Part shown: in pieces, positions 52,840 through 63,602 of the stretch | Layout: each line of letters opens with the position of its first letter | How positions within the stretch are numbered: the first letter of the stretch is position 1 | Assembly: GCA_964017185.1 (NCBI GenBank) | Contig: OZ024871.1 | Span: 27,876,488 to 27,940,487 of the forward strand | DNA from: Rugalucina vietnamica | Taxonomy: Eukaryota; Mollusca; Bivalvia; Lucinida; Lucinidae | Reading direction: 5' to 3' | DNA length: 64,000 nucleotides | Made by a program: the position numbers and the translations under genes | The notes under the pieces: generated by a model | The model's input: the letters and a program-made list of their open reading frames with translations, nothing else | Told to the model about the DNA's origin: nothing | Databases searched by the model: none

Positions 52840-53888
52840 GACAACGTATCTAGCCCCATGTGCCCCATGTGAATCGCCGCATCCTGCGGCTTTGGCTTGG
52901 CTGTCTCGTTTGCCAATGTCCCATAAACAGACGCATGAAACAAGAAGGAGATGGTGACTTTCTTCAACTCACACCACTTTCTTTTGCACTGACCTGTAGT
53001 GTTGATACATATATATGTACATGTCTAAAGGTGGTGTATATCTACTGTACTGCACGAGATTTGTGCGCTGATAAATTACGTTGAGACACACAGGTACTTT
53101 GCCAGGTAATTTTGTTCTCTTATTCTTTCAAGGCTTATGATATTTCATGTTTTACGTTTGGAAAAGCCCAAACGAGCACACATCTCAATTATAAGAGTAT
53201 TGCAACTTTTTCAATCATACCCTGTTTTGGAAACTTAAATGCCAAGGTCATCATTTATATTTCATACAGCCTGGGTCCACAATACGCCATGCCGATTTCC
53301 AACTGAGATCTTATGACATACGATTCTGGAATGAAAAATTTTCGAAGTGTTTTATACTTAAGGAATAAAGAAACGCAACAAACACTTTGTGTTATTGCAG
53401 GCTGGCTTTGTCATGCAAGCCTGTGATGTAACTGGTCTTATCACATGAAAGCAGTATATAAACGCCAAATTACAGCACTTAAGGATTTATCAATATTGAC
53501 ATGAGTGGGTGGGGTATGTAAAACAGACATCTACTGATTTTTTTAACCTGTCAATCAAATGATGATGTGTATTTGTTGCTAATAGACGTCACAGATACTA
53601 GGAATGACTCAATATAGTTCTTTCAAATTATTAAATAGCTTTGCTTAGAATTGGAAATGTAACTGGTTTTCGTGGGACCCATTTCCTGGAAAATGGAATG
53701 CATTTGAATAAAAATTACACAAAGCTTACATGTCTAGGATACATAATCTGAAAAATGAAGGATTATTTTGGGGTCACGGAAATGTATTTCTCTGGGAAAA
53801 GTTAGTGTAAACATGATTTTTGAAAAATTCTCAAAGTGGGTAACTTGGCGCGGCTTGTTTGCGCTTATTGTTATGCCTTTTGTTTCAG
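52840..53888. other. Spacer, no gene recognised
   Basis: AT-rich. A phrase GTTTGCCAATGTCCCATAAA near 52909 recalls family D. No clear exon is seen. Confidence 0.35.
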
Positions 53889-53998
53889 GTTCTTATATGA
53901 TTGAAGTCAATGACTACATCGAAAAATCTGGCTTATTTTTTCAAAAAGCTAAGAAAAATGGGTACGACGATTTCAACCCGGAAGTAAATGAAAAATGA
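53889..53998 (+). CDS. Possible terminal exon of an unidentified gene
   Basis: After CTTTTGTTTCAG the frame reads SYMIEVNDYIEKSGLFFQKA then KKNGYDDFNPEVNEK and TGA. The composition is protein-like and the acceptor is good, but no upstream exon and no family is recognised. It could also be a chance frame. Confidence 0.3.
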
Positions 53999-54862
53999 CT
54001 CCTTTGCTCTGAGCTGACCACTCATTTCACAATCATATATACACAAATCCATGTATTTGCAACATATTCAACAGCCCATGATAAAGCATGCTAAAGAATG
54101 CAGCATTGTTGACAAAATTAACAATGCTTTTTTATACAGGTAAATCTTCAAACATGTATATACAGTGACTGGCTATAAGTCCTTAAAACCACTGTCGGTT
54201 ACGTATGCTTAATGACGTGCACTGACCCACAGTGGCACACGCTAGAGACATGATCAATTAAACGCATGAGACATGATCAATTAAAGTCAACTTTGAACCA
54301 AACCTCTTTTATTGTTTCCAAATCTGTTAAAAGTGATTCCAGAGGTAACCGTTGGCCCTTTGGTAGAATTGGGTTATGATTTGGGACGTTTAACGTCACC
54401 TAGTCGAGTACGCCAATGCCAAAACAAACGTAGGTGTCCTAATTCTACGGTACCTGTGGCGTCATTGTTGCTTGAATAGTACTGTGGTGCCGTCCATTGG
54501 TTCGATAAGTCACGTTTGAACGCAAAATGCCCACATCGAATAATGCAAATGACGTTTAAAATTGCACTTTTTGCAATCCGTTAACCAGATTTAACGCAAC
54601 ATGGAATGGCACCCAAGTATGCAATGACGCCAATCTTTATTGCACATTTTCAAGTCGACGTCAGTTTACCAAGCATGCACAATATTTGGCATCTTCACCT
54701 TCATCCAGACGTTTACGTCACAATTTATTTTTTTCCATGGTTTTTGACGTTTTGACGTTAATTTTATCAATAAAATGACGTTTTCTCATTTCATCACATG
54801 CCACAAGCAGTCTGAAAGACAATTCTAAAAGAGATTTTATCAAAACTTCAGATACATACGTT
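53999..54862. other. Spacer rich in GACGT words
   Basis: GACGT or ACGTC recurs between about 54385 and 54785. No gene, and no bounded element is seen. Confidence 0.35.
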
Positions 54863-54871
54863 ACAGTTGAA

Positions 54872-55068
54872 GTTGGCGTAGTGGTAGAGCGTCAGACTCC
54901 GAATCGAGAGGTCCTGGGTTCGATCCCCACAGGCGTCACCGTGTTGTGTCCTTGAGCAAGACACATTAACTCCCTACAGTACTGGTTAAACCCAGGAAGC
55001 ATTGGCTCCGCCCCGACATGACTGAAAAATTGTTGACTGGGACGTTAAGCCTCAACACAAACAAACAA
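54872..55068 (+). mobile_element. tRNA-derived SINE (Arg-like), complete
   Basis: The head is TGGCGTAGTGGTAGAGC (A box) and GGTTCGATCC (B box), with a loop CTCCGAA giving a CCG anticodon. The body is CCTTGAGCAAGACACATTAA. The tail is GTTGACTGGGACGTTAAGC then (AAAC)n. Target duplication ACAGTTGAA at 54863-54871 and 55069-55077. It is about 150 bp upstream of the FkbM gene. Confidence 0.9.
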
Positions 55069-55146
55069 ACAGTTGAACTTGTATGTGTTGCGTTTTTTAA
55101 TTCCTTAAGTATATAATTATTTAATATAGGCGTAGCGGTCTCCTTG

Positions 55147-55199
<53 letters not shown>
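55147..55199. repeat. (ATT)n microsatellite immediately upstream of the FkbM start codon
   Basis: About 17 ATT units ending in TTTTAG 13 bp before the ATG. It could act as the pyrimidine-rich tract of an acceptor for a 5'UTR exon. Confidence 0.95.
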
Positions 55200-55213
55200 T
55201 TAGAACTTAAAAA

Positions 55214-55371
55214 ATGAACAGTCAGACAGTGAAGACGTTGACGTTTGCTGTAATGCTCTGCGTATTGGTTCTGCTGTGCCACAGAAATGCCAGAAACCTT
55301 CGGTATACCAAGCATGTGGAAACACGAGGTACAGCTGCTGTACAAGAAGATGATTATACAGGGGACGAAAT
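55214..55371 (+). CDS. FkbM gene exon 1: signal anchor
   Basis: MNSQTVKTLTFAVMLCVLVL then a polar stalk to DYTGDE. Donor AT|GTAGGT. Confidence 0.8.
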
Positions 55372-57618
55372 GTAGGTGTTTATTTGGTTGCTTTTTTTTT
55401 TTTTTTTTTTTTTGTAACATAATAACGTTTATCCATATAAATGGCAGATACACTGTTATCACTCATTTTAGGGAAGGTGTTATGGACTGTTTGCATTTAT
55501 TGAAGGTAAAAGGTTGCCTCTATATGGCACAATTACGTCGCATGTAGAAAATAAATGATTCAAAATGTGAAACATTATTTCCTGATTGCGATCTACAGAT
55601 AGAATGAATTCCACGACAAATTCGGCCATGCCCGACATCATAATTAAATAAATGGTACCAATAGTGGAAAAAATCGAAAAGAATAATTACCAAAACTGCA
55701 CATTTTGTATATCCTGATACAGAGAGAATGAATTCCACGACAACTTCGGACACAAACCAGCCATGAAGCAACTCAGCGAGGAGAAAGCGGCCCACGATGA
55801 CCGACGCTTGATAAGGCTGATCCGGGACTTTTACATTGACCTACCATCGGAACTACCATACAACCTTACCAATGGGAACAAACAAGACTATTCAACGGAT
55901 CAGACTACGTTTGTAGAAAACGCACTGAACTATATGGTAAGTATGTTTAAATTACCTAGTGGGCATGTGCAAACAGTGCGATTTTATGCTATTTATTGGT
56001 GCTTTGATATTATCAGAACAACGTTATAACGCATCGACATTTCGTACAACCTGGCAAATTGGAACAGGCAATGCAAATTCTACGAGCCAGGCTACGTTGG
56101 TAGACTACGCTGAATCATATCATGCCGTGGTCTGCTCTTCAACAAATAAGCATTATGGATTCATTTTTTTTTTTTTTTTTTTTTTTTTCGTATCATTCTG
56201 GAAAGAAAACAATGAAACACCTTACAAAATTGACCTTAACAAGCACAACTCCCGATCGAATAGACCACGTACATACATGTTATTTATGTTTTCTGGTGTC
56301 TATTTGACACAAGCAACCCTTGGCGCTAGTATGGTTTAGTAAGTCCATCAAAGCCCACCGTCTTCTAGATATACTAGGATTGAACACGTACCAAATATGT
56401 GCTTATATTGATGACACAAAAACCAATTCAGCCGTCGCATAAGAAAACCAACAATATGCATAGGCGAAAAAAGGCGAAGATGAGCTATGCGAAAACTGCA
56501 GAGCCGAACAGCGCCTTTGTTTTTCGCAGTAACTGCACAGCCTTTGTTTTCCCTACACGTATAGTACAATTTCTCTTCTTTCTAAATCCGAAATTTCAAG
56601 CTTCTAGCTGCTTCTGTGAATGTACAGCCCAGTTTGTGTCATACCTGGTCGGAACCCAAATTTTTGGTTTTCTCAATTATATCATCGACGTATTGAACAA
56701 GCCAAAATGTTTATTTACAAAATCATTTTTCAGGAGCATGGCTTTTTCGTAGAATGCAGAGCATTCACTGGCGAGGATCGCTCTAATTCACTGTTCCTCG
56801 AGAGCACTAGAAAATGGACCGGTTTGCTTATTGAAGCTGATCCCGAGCTGTACGCCCAGCTACGGTACAAGAACAGAAAGTCGTTCACAGTGAATGCTTG
56901 TTTGAGCCCCGAGCCTCATCCTGTTATGGTGAGTGAGCCGCCTCGTGGGAAAACAATGTGGTTTCCGAACAGGCCGGACACAAGCCGACCTGTACAAGCA
57001 GAGAAAAGAATTTTGGATTTAAGTAGAAGAGGAATTGTACTATCCGAAGAGCGAAAACAAAGGCGCTGATCAGCTTCGAAGCTGATCTGCGTCTTTGTTT
57101 TCGCATATGCAGATTGTTTGTTTTCTCATGAGGCGGCTCAAATCTTGTGCCACGTATGAAATGAACCAATCTTTGACGAATGGATTCTTCCATCATTATC
57201 AATTGGGTGAGTCTACTTACATTTTAAGGGGCTTCAGGTGTGATTTTAAAATTTTATTCAAATTTTCGATGAAATTTCTCTGAACAAACAGAATAGCCCC
57301 AGATGGGACGCCGCGTTCTGCGGCGTCACATCTGGGGCTATACTGTTTGCCTATGTCCCTCAAAAAGGACGCCAGGCTTATACGAGTTAACCCAAGAAAA
57401 CAGATTTTTTTTTCTAATTATCAATCATCATAATTAAAAGATGCAGTAAAATTATAGTTTCAGTTTTAGTTTCTGGGCAGAGCATTTGTTTGTGAAAATT
57501 GCTTTAATGTTCAAAAGTTCCCCCCCCCCTTCATTTCTTGTTCTTGGGGGAGGGGGGGGGGGAATAACATAACCCGAGCAGAAGCAGACATTTTTATTTA
57601 TTTACTTATTTGTTTAAA

Positions 57619-57664
<46 letters not shown>

Positions 57665-59302
57665 TCTTCATCTATTTATTTTTAGCTAACCTGAGCTGAA
57701 GGCTCAAAGTGAGCTTATGGTATAGGCATGATCTGGCGTCCGTCCGTCGTCGTCCACAATTTCAAAGATATTCTCTGAAACCGCTTGGCCGATCAAGTTG
57801 AAATTTTATGTGGAGCCTCCATGGGTAGAGGGAATGAAAGTTTGTTCATGGGATCTTGGTCACACCCATATATGGTAAAAAACCTTCAAAAATCTTCTTC
57901 TCCAGAACCGATTTCCACGAAACTTAGTATGTATATAGTATAGGGGACTCCAGCTCATCATAGTTTGATGAAATGATGACCCTGGGATGACCTGACCTAT
58001 TTTACGGTAAGGTCAATTTTGGAAACATAGGCTTTTACATGGGGAAAGGCGAAAACAATGGATATTTTGGAAACCATTGCAGCCTGAAAGTTGCTAGATG
58101 CAGACAACTAATGGATTCAATGAAGGTATGTAATTAATTAAGGTAAAGCTTATTTCTTGACCTTGACCTAAGGTCATTGAAATATTAGACCAAAACATAG
58201 AGCTGTCTTAACGCCACTACACTTCATAAACTATCAGAATTAAGTCACAATTTTAAAGATGATCTCTGAAACTGCCTGGCCAATCAACTTGGGTAGTGGC
58301 ATTGAAATTTTGCTCGCGATATCTTGGTCACATGATCAAGATGGCTGCCACGCCCATATATGGTAAAAGCCCTTCAAAAATCTTCTTCTCCAGAACCAGT
58401 GCGCCGATTTCCACGAAACTTGGTATGTAGTATGGGGGACTCCAGCCTATCGTAGTTTGATCAAATGATGACCCTGGGATGACCTTGACCTATTTTATGG
58501 CAAGGTCAATTTTGGAAACATATGCTTTAACATGGGAAAAGGCTAAAACAATGGATATTTTTTGGAAAGTATTGCAGCCTGAGACCTGAAAGTTGGCAGA
58601 AGTAGACAACTAATGAATGTATAAGATTTATTAAGGTCAAGGTCATTTCTTGTCTGGGCCCAAGGTCACTGAAATATCGAAATTAAATATTTGTTTTTCT
58701 CAGTAACCTCAAAACCTATGAATGTGAAATTTTATTAGAAGCCTTCAAGCACTAGGGAGAATGAAATTTTAGTGTTCATGAAATTGGGGTTGCATGCTAT
58801 TCATGGCTGCCATGCTCACAAATGCTCAAAAATCTTCTCCAGAACCCGTGGGCCACTATTCCTGAAACTTGGTATGTAGTACCAGGGACTTTCGCCTATC
58901 AAAGTTTGTTCAAATGATGACCAAAGATCAGGCTTCAGGTGAGCGTTGTCAGGACCAATGGTCCTCTGGTTTTAACTTTTTTTCCAGATGAACTTGAACC
59001 TCAATGGCCAACATGGAATGATGGAAAATGAGGGACCTACCCAGTGTTTCCCACTCTATTCTCTTCTACTAGCTCTTAACCAGACCAAGGTAGATTTCCT
59101 CAGTTTAGCTGTTGACGGAGCTGAGATAGACGTGTTAAAGACTATTCCTTTTGACGAAGTTGACATTAGAATGATGGCTGTTCAAGTTGGTGACGATAAA
59201 GATGGGGATAGCAGTATGAAACGATTCCTCCATTCTAATGGTTATGACACTAGTTTCCATGGGAAAGCTATGATAGCAACAATGAGACAACTTGCATTTT
59301 GA
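55214..59302 (+). CDS. FkbM-domain methyltransferase, Star-like, type II membrane protein
   Basis: Exons 55214-55371, 55723-55936, 56734-56928 and 58988-59302 join in phase to about 294 codons. Residues 7-22 (KTLTFAVMLCVLVLLC) form a signal anchor; a charged stalk follows; then EHGFFVECRAFTGEDRSNSL, WTGLLIEADPELYAQL and ACLSPEP, typical of FkbM proteins of the Drosophila Star type. The last exon has QCFPLYSLLLALNQTKVDFL and IDVLKTIPFDEVDI. The usual SLDVEG is SLAVDG here, and the customary DFIF-type end is TMRQLAF. It probably acts in the ER/Golgi membrane; whether it is enzymatically active is open. The ATG is the first after an acceptor-like TTTTAG. Confidence 0.87.
55599..55640 (+). pseudogene. 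Decayed copy of the exon 2 start
   Basis: CTACAG then ATAGAATGAATTCCACGACA matches the real acceptor region 124 bp downstream (ATACAG, AGAGAATGAATTCCACGACA) and then falls out of register with the exon. It is a short tandem duplication. Confidence 0.75.
55723..55936 (+). CDS. FkbM gene exon 2
   Basis: ENEFHDNFGHKPAMKQLSEE, RRLIRLIRDFYIDLPSELPY, TTFVENALNYM. Donor ATG|GTAAGT. Stalk and N-terminal part of the catalytic domain. Confidence 0.88.
56162..56188. repeat. Poly-T tract
   Basis: About 25 T residues inside intron 2. Confidence 0.85.
56428..56681 (+). mobile_element. MITE family A copy, imperfect
   Basis: CAGCCGTCGCATAAGAAAAC start; disrupted palindrome with extra CGCAGTAACTGCACAGCC. 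It ends at GGTTTTCTCA about 53 bp before exon 3. Confidence 0.8.
56734..56928 (+). CDS. FkbM gene exon 3: FVEC and IEAD motifs
   Basis: 65 codons, phase 0 both ends. GFFVECRAFTGED is the first SAM-binding-type motif, LLIEADP the second. Donor ATG|GTGAGT abuts an A MITE. Confidence 0.92.
56935..57140 (-). mobile_element. MITE family A copy 6 bp after a splice donor
   Basis: GAGCCGCCTCGTGGGAAAAC begins six bases beyond the exon end. The palindrome core is shortened (CAGCTTCGAAGCTG). It ends CATGAGGCGGCTCA. Confidence 0.9.
57163..57390 (+). mobile_element. MITE family D copy 7
   Basis: TTTGACGAATGGATTCTTCC to CTTATACGAGTTAA, core GACGCCGCGTTCTGCGGCGTC. Confidence 0.88.
57622..57664. repeat. 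(ATT)n microsatellite
   Basis: Tandem ATT, with poly-C/G tracts nearby at 57520-57562. Confidence 0.93.
57684..58975 (-). repeat. Second ~460-bp-unit array, inverted relative to 1-1376
   Basis: Begins with the hairpin remnant AGCTAACCTGAGCTGAAGGC and GTCCGTCCGTCGTCGTCC. About three units marked by CCAGAACC-GATTTCCACGAAACTT near 57903, 58391 and 58850. It fills most of intron 3 and ends about 12 bp before the acceptor of the last FkbM exon. Confidence 0.82.
58988..59302 (+). CDS. FkbM gene terminal exon
   Basis: MNLNLNGQHGMMENEGPTQC, FPLYSLLLALNQTKVDFLSL, AVDGAEIDVLKTIPF to RQLAF then TGA. Acceptor TTTTTTTCCAG. Confidence 0.9.
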   Translation: MNLNLNGQHGMMENEGPTQCFPLYSLLLALNQTKVDFLSLAVDGAEIDVLKTIPFDEVDIRMMAVQVGDDKDGDSSMKRFLHSNGYDTSFHGKAMIATMRQLAF

Positions 59303-60096
59303 AGATGATGTGTATTATCTTTGTGACAAGGGAGATTCCCAATGTGCTCATGGTTAACTCTCCTCTGTATGAAAATGGGAAGACATTCATAATAGTAAAT
59401 TGTGGTACCTTTGAAAAAGAATCATCCAGATTTTCAGTTGTATCATATCCTTTCCACTGCCAGAGCGTATTTATGCGTAATTGCTGACAAACACTTTTTG
59501 ATCGACCCTCACAGCATTGTTAAAGCTAGCATGTGCGATCTTTTTTATATTTTTCAATGGCCCAGTAAGTAGGCTTTAACCGATATAAAGCTTAATTGCA
59601 CAGTACATCAAACAAGCGAGTAAGAGGTTCAGAAAGTTGGGAAAAAACGTGACTTTTCTGTGTTAAAAAGGTCGAGTTTATCCTGTTATCTTTGAATCGC
59701 CACCACGCTCAAACCAAACAAGTGCGACCAAACTGCTAGGGTTGAAAAAAGACACAAGAAAAGAGAGAAAAACGAGAGATAGAAAGAGAGGAGAAAGGAG
59801 GAAAAAATTGGGAATCAAATCGCAAAAAAAAAAAAAAAAAAAAAAAAAAAAGAAGTCGTGCGCATCGATTTTTCCACGGTGACCCCTGCGCCGTGACCTT
59901 TCAGTAGCAAAACCAAAACAGCTTACACTATGTTAAAGAGCAATCTTTCTACTTTTAATACAGGCATAAGGCGTGTTTCTAAGTCTCACAGAAATGGTTT
60001 TATGGACGATTTACCAACCCTACCCCCTTTTTATTAGCATTTTGTAAAATGCCTGGTGCTCCTAAGGATATATGCCAGAATGAAGCAATTTCATTT
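59303..60096. other. 3' flank with purine tract and poly-A
   Basis: A GA-rich stretch at 59755-59815 and a ~29-base A run at 59824-59852. No further gene is seen. Confidence 0.4.
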
Positions 60097-60331
60097 GAGC
60101 CACGTTATGAGAAAACCGGATTTTGCCTTTGTGAAAACAAAGGCGCAGATTTGCTGTGCAGTAACTGCACAGCTGATCAGCGCCTTTCTTTCCACTACAC
60201 GGATAGTTTAATTCCTAATCTGCCTATATGCAAAATTTCAAGCTTCTAGCTTGCTTCTGTGACTGTACATGTCAGTTTGTGTTGGACCTAGTTGGAAACC
60301 CAAAGACCAGTTTTATCATGTTGCGGCACAT
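60097..60331 (+). mobile_element. MITE family A copy, CCGG-type ends, GTGCA core
   Basis: GAGCCACGTTATGAGAAAAC then CGGATTTTGCC; core GCTGTGCAGTAACTGCACAG; right end CAAAGACCAGTTTTATCATG. Confidence 0.85.
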
Positions 60332-60498
60332 TTATGAAAATAAAAGATACCTATTTTCTTACACTGAACAACAAGATAAGAAATCTTGCTCTGTTTGGAG
60401 AATGAAACATTGAAGTCCGGACAAACAGTCCCTTTGAAAGTTTTGAGCCCTTAGTCTCATTTTATACGATCTATCAAGTGTGTATTATTCAGTTTTAT

Positions 60499-60770
60499 GT
60501 CCTGTTTGAGAAAACAATCAATCAGAGGTTATGTTTCTTTTTCGTTTAGTATGTATCTAATTGGGGTGGGGGTGGGGGGGTGTCCTGTTTGAGAAAACAA
60601 TCAATCAGAGGTTACGTTTCTTTTTTGTTTAGTATGTATCTAATTTGGGGGGGTGTCCTGTTTGAGAAAACAATCAATCGAAGTTATGTTTCTTTTTTGT
60701 TTAGTATGTAGCTAATTGGGGGGAGGGGGGGGGGAGGGGGGAGGGGGAGGAGGTACAGAGAAAAGTTAGG
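60499..60770. repeat. ~80-bp tandem repeat (3 units) with G-rich spacers
   Basis: CCTGTTTGAGAAAACAATCA and TTTAGTATGTATCTAATT occur three times (about 60500, 60582, 60656), separated by expanding G runs up to a GGGGGAGGGGG stretch at 60717-60752. Confidence 0.88.
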
Positions 60771-61772
60771 CTGACCGATTTAATGGCACAGCAAAACAAT
60801 ACTAGGCAAATTAAATTTAGCAATTTTCGTAACATTCGCCAGTCTCTGCACATAAGCAATACAAATCATATTTTTGGAAATGGACGTGAGTGGTAACCTT
60901 TCGGCAAGAACTTCCAAGTGAAACATTTCGAAAAAATCAAACCTTACGGCGATACTGACGTGACGTTACAATTTAAGACACATGATCAAAACTTGCAGGT
61001 CTGCTTAAAGTGGGAAACCAAAATCATGCTTAAGCAACTCTTTAGTCATCAAAACACAGGAATACGTTTAAAACGTTTGGAAACAAAATTTCATCGCCGA
61101 GAAATTAAGATCGTAAGTTTTTTGGATTCGACGTTTTTTGTTTTTGCTCCTACGTTATCGCATTACCGTTACATTTCTAACTGGAATTTCCCGAAAATCG
61201 GCAATGAGTTTAAATGTCTGATGCATACCGATCTGTTAAAATAAAGAGAGTTTGCCAAATTCCCTATCTTGGCTTTATAACGTGAGCTTAGATAAAGAGT
61301 TTAACGTCAGCGTTATCTTACTAGCATGACGCGTTATGGCTCTGAATCTTTCAAGTGTTACTGACCACGGTATTGGCTACATTGTGCATTGTTTGTCTTG
61401 TTTTGTTTTTATAAAATCAATGGAAACCAAGTTACCCAAAATTAAGGCAATTTCGACCACTTGACGGCGCGTTGACGTCGTTTTTGACAGGTAAAGTTTG
61501 TACCAAAAAAGTACATAAAGAGGGGTTGAAAAGGATGGGCCTAATGGACTGAACAAAAGTCAGCTGTTTGCATTGTGTTCAATGGTGGAGAATTTTGCAT
61601 CCACACCTTTTCTGTATTTGTTGGTTGTTCCAGAAGCCTCTTTAAAGGTTGGCGTTTTTTAATTCATCGTATCATGTGCCTAAGACACAGTTCTTGTCAT
61701 TTAAATTAGAGAAATGTCCAAAATTGCTCTGAGGTGATCAAAAATATATGTAACATAAAAAATTGCTAAATC
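60771..61772. other. Spacer, no gene recognised
   Basis: A 108-codon frame at 60918-61244 has no family features or splice sites that I trust. Confidence 0.35.
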
Positions 61773-61856
61773 CCCAGATGAGACTATAAACCGAAGTTCC
61801 ATCTCAATTTAACCTGTGCTGTTGGTGGGTTGTTAAACCAATCTAACCAACCATTC
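61773..61856 (+). mobile_element. Thr-type SINE, 3' part only
   Basis: GACTATAAACCGAAGTTCCA and CCAATCTAACCAACC match the tail half of 14251-14425. Confidence 0.7.
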
Positions 61857-61930
61857 CTAATGGGCACTACAGGAGGCATATATTATAATTTGAGCCACAT
61901 CGTGAAAAAAAACATCCTTTAATATAATAT

Positions 61931-62164
61931 GAGCCGCCTCGTGAGAAAACCAACAATCTGCATAGGCGAAAACAAAGACGCAGATCAGCTTCGCGGTAAC
62001 CGCGAAGCTGATCAGCGCCTTTGTTTTCGGTACTCGGATAGTACAATTCCTCTTCTACTAATCCGAAATTTCAAGCTTCTAGCTCTTTTCTGCGACTGTA
62101 CAGCCTGATTTGTGTCGGACCTGTTCGGAAACCACATTGTTGGTTTTCCCACGAGGCGGCTCAT
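61931..62164 (+). mobile_element. MITE family A copy, near consensus
   Basis: GAGCCGCCTCGTGAGAAAAC to CCACGAGGCGGCTCA, core TTCGCGGTAACCGCGAA. A scrap of another copy start (GAGCCACATCGTGAAAAA) lies just before, at 61892. Confidence 0.92.
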
Positions 62165-62331
62165 AGTGCTGGTAAGCTGCATGGTAAGTGTGAGGCAAAT
62201 TATTTTTTTTTCCTACACTAGTAGGTAGAGGTAGAGTATAGTGACTATACTTTTACTAAATCTGAGTTCTCAAATAAAACAGATAATCCAGGAATTAAAA
62301 TTTAAAATCCCAACCTAGACACCAGGGCCCA

Positions 62332-62559
62332 GGTGTTCAAAATTAATGACATTGTTAGTTAACAATTTGCTAAGGTTTCAAACAAATATTACAAATACAC
62401 TTATTTTTTGTTGATAAAATGCGAGACTCCTTTGCAGGATTCTCACATTTTATCGACAAAACATAACAGTGTATTTTGTTATGCAGTCGGCATTTACTGA
62501 ACGAGTTGAGGTCTTAATGATGACGTTAAGCAAACAAAGTTTTGAGCAACTGGCCCCAG
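62332..62559. mobile_element. Short TIR element with internal hairpin
   Basis: CAGGGCCCAGGTGTTCAAAA against inverted CTGGGGCCAGTTGCTCAAAA. The inner hairpin TTGATAAAATGCGAGA / TCTCACATTTTATCGA is at about 62410-62458. Confidence 0.72.
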
Positions 62560-62755
62560 GTGGGAGAGAAATGACAATATAAGGTACCAAGTAAGAGCAA
62601 GATGACCAACTTTCTAAGCAAGGTGGTCAACTAGCAGGCATCAACCCAAAAACAAAGATTGACTTTTGCCATCTAATGTGGCTGTGCAAGCCAGTTTGTC
62701 TGAGACCTGGCCTTGAGGTTATAAAACTTTTTTCATGCTCAGCTCAGATGAGCAA

Positions 62756-62812
62756 ACATTTATCCTGCTCATAAAAATGCCATTTTAACATTTATGAGCA
62801 GGATAAATTATA
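62756..62812. repeat. Hairpin
   Basis: CATTTATCCTGCTCATAAA pairs with TTTATGAGCAGGATAAAT, loop of ~12 bases. Confidence 0.75.
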
Positions 62813-62970
62813 TGATTTTGCAATATCAACATGAAACACCAGTTAATTCATGTTTTTATTAGATTCCAAGGCTGTTCACAGAGTGGTGCAAAACAAATAT
62901 TGGATTCACAAACTGTTACTGTTATTGCAATACACCGAAAAACCAAAGAAAAGAAATGGGCTTTTCATAT

Positions 62971-63209
62971 GAGCATCCACATCAGAAAACCAACAATCTG
63001 CATTTTTTTACATCTGCATATGCGAAACCGAAGGCGCAGATGCACAGCTGATCAGTGCCTTTGTTTTTGCTCCATAGATAGTATGATGCCAATTCTTACT
63101 AAATCCGAAATTTCAAACTTCCAGCCTGTTTCTTCTGTGACTGTACATGTCGATTTGTGTCAGACCTAGTCAGAAACCAAAATTGTTGGTTTTCTCAACC
63201 AATGGCTCA
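62971..63209 (+). mobile_element. MITE family A copy, diverged
   Basis: GAGCATCCACATCAGAAAAC to CTCAACCAATGGCTCA. Half of the palindrome is lost (GCGCAGATGCACAGCTGATC). Confidence 0.8.
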
Positions 63210-63602
63210 TATAATAAAGACTCCAAGGCATTACTAGTGAAACAAGGATTTTAGGTCATTTCTTCAACAGCTACATTTACCAACAAATTGTAATTTTTTT
63301 TTTTGAGAGCTGAAATTGTTATGAAATTTAATACTGAGACAGAATTTCGAGCCATGTATACATGTAGTACTGCACTGGGTCTCGGTAAAGGCAGCACTTC
63401 CTGAACTCTTATCAGGACCGATCTAATACTTTTGATAATGGTAAAAGCTGAAAATATAATATTTTTGGCAAAGACCAAACTTGCAGATTTACTGCTAAAA
63501 ATTTGATTCAAATACAAGTGTTACAGAAACTCGTGGATTGGACCAAAGTTCTGACAGTAAACATGTAATGTTGAGCTAACTTACTGAATTTAACCTTTAT
63601 AT

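Noticed and set aside
54872-54945. tRNA-Arg gene
   Set aside because: The A and B boxes are good, but anticodon-stem and acceptor pairing are poor and the head continues into a SINE body with a target duplication.
60499-60770. Repeat-spacer pattern suggestive of a CRISPR-like array
   Set aside because: Units are ~80 bp with G-run spacers in a eukaryotic genome, which is ordinary tandem repetition.
60918-61244. 108-codon frame
   Set aside because: Length is compatible with chance in this sequence. No motif or exon borders seen.
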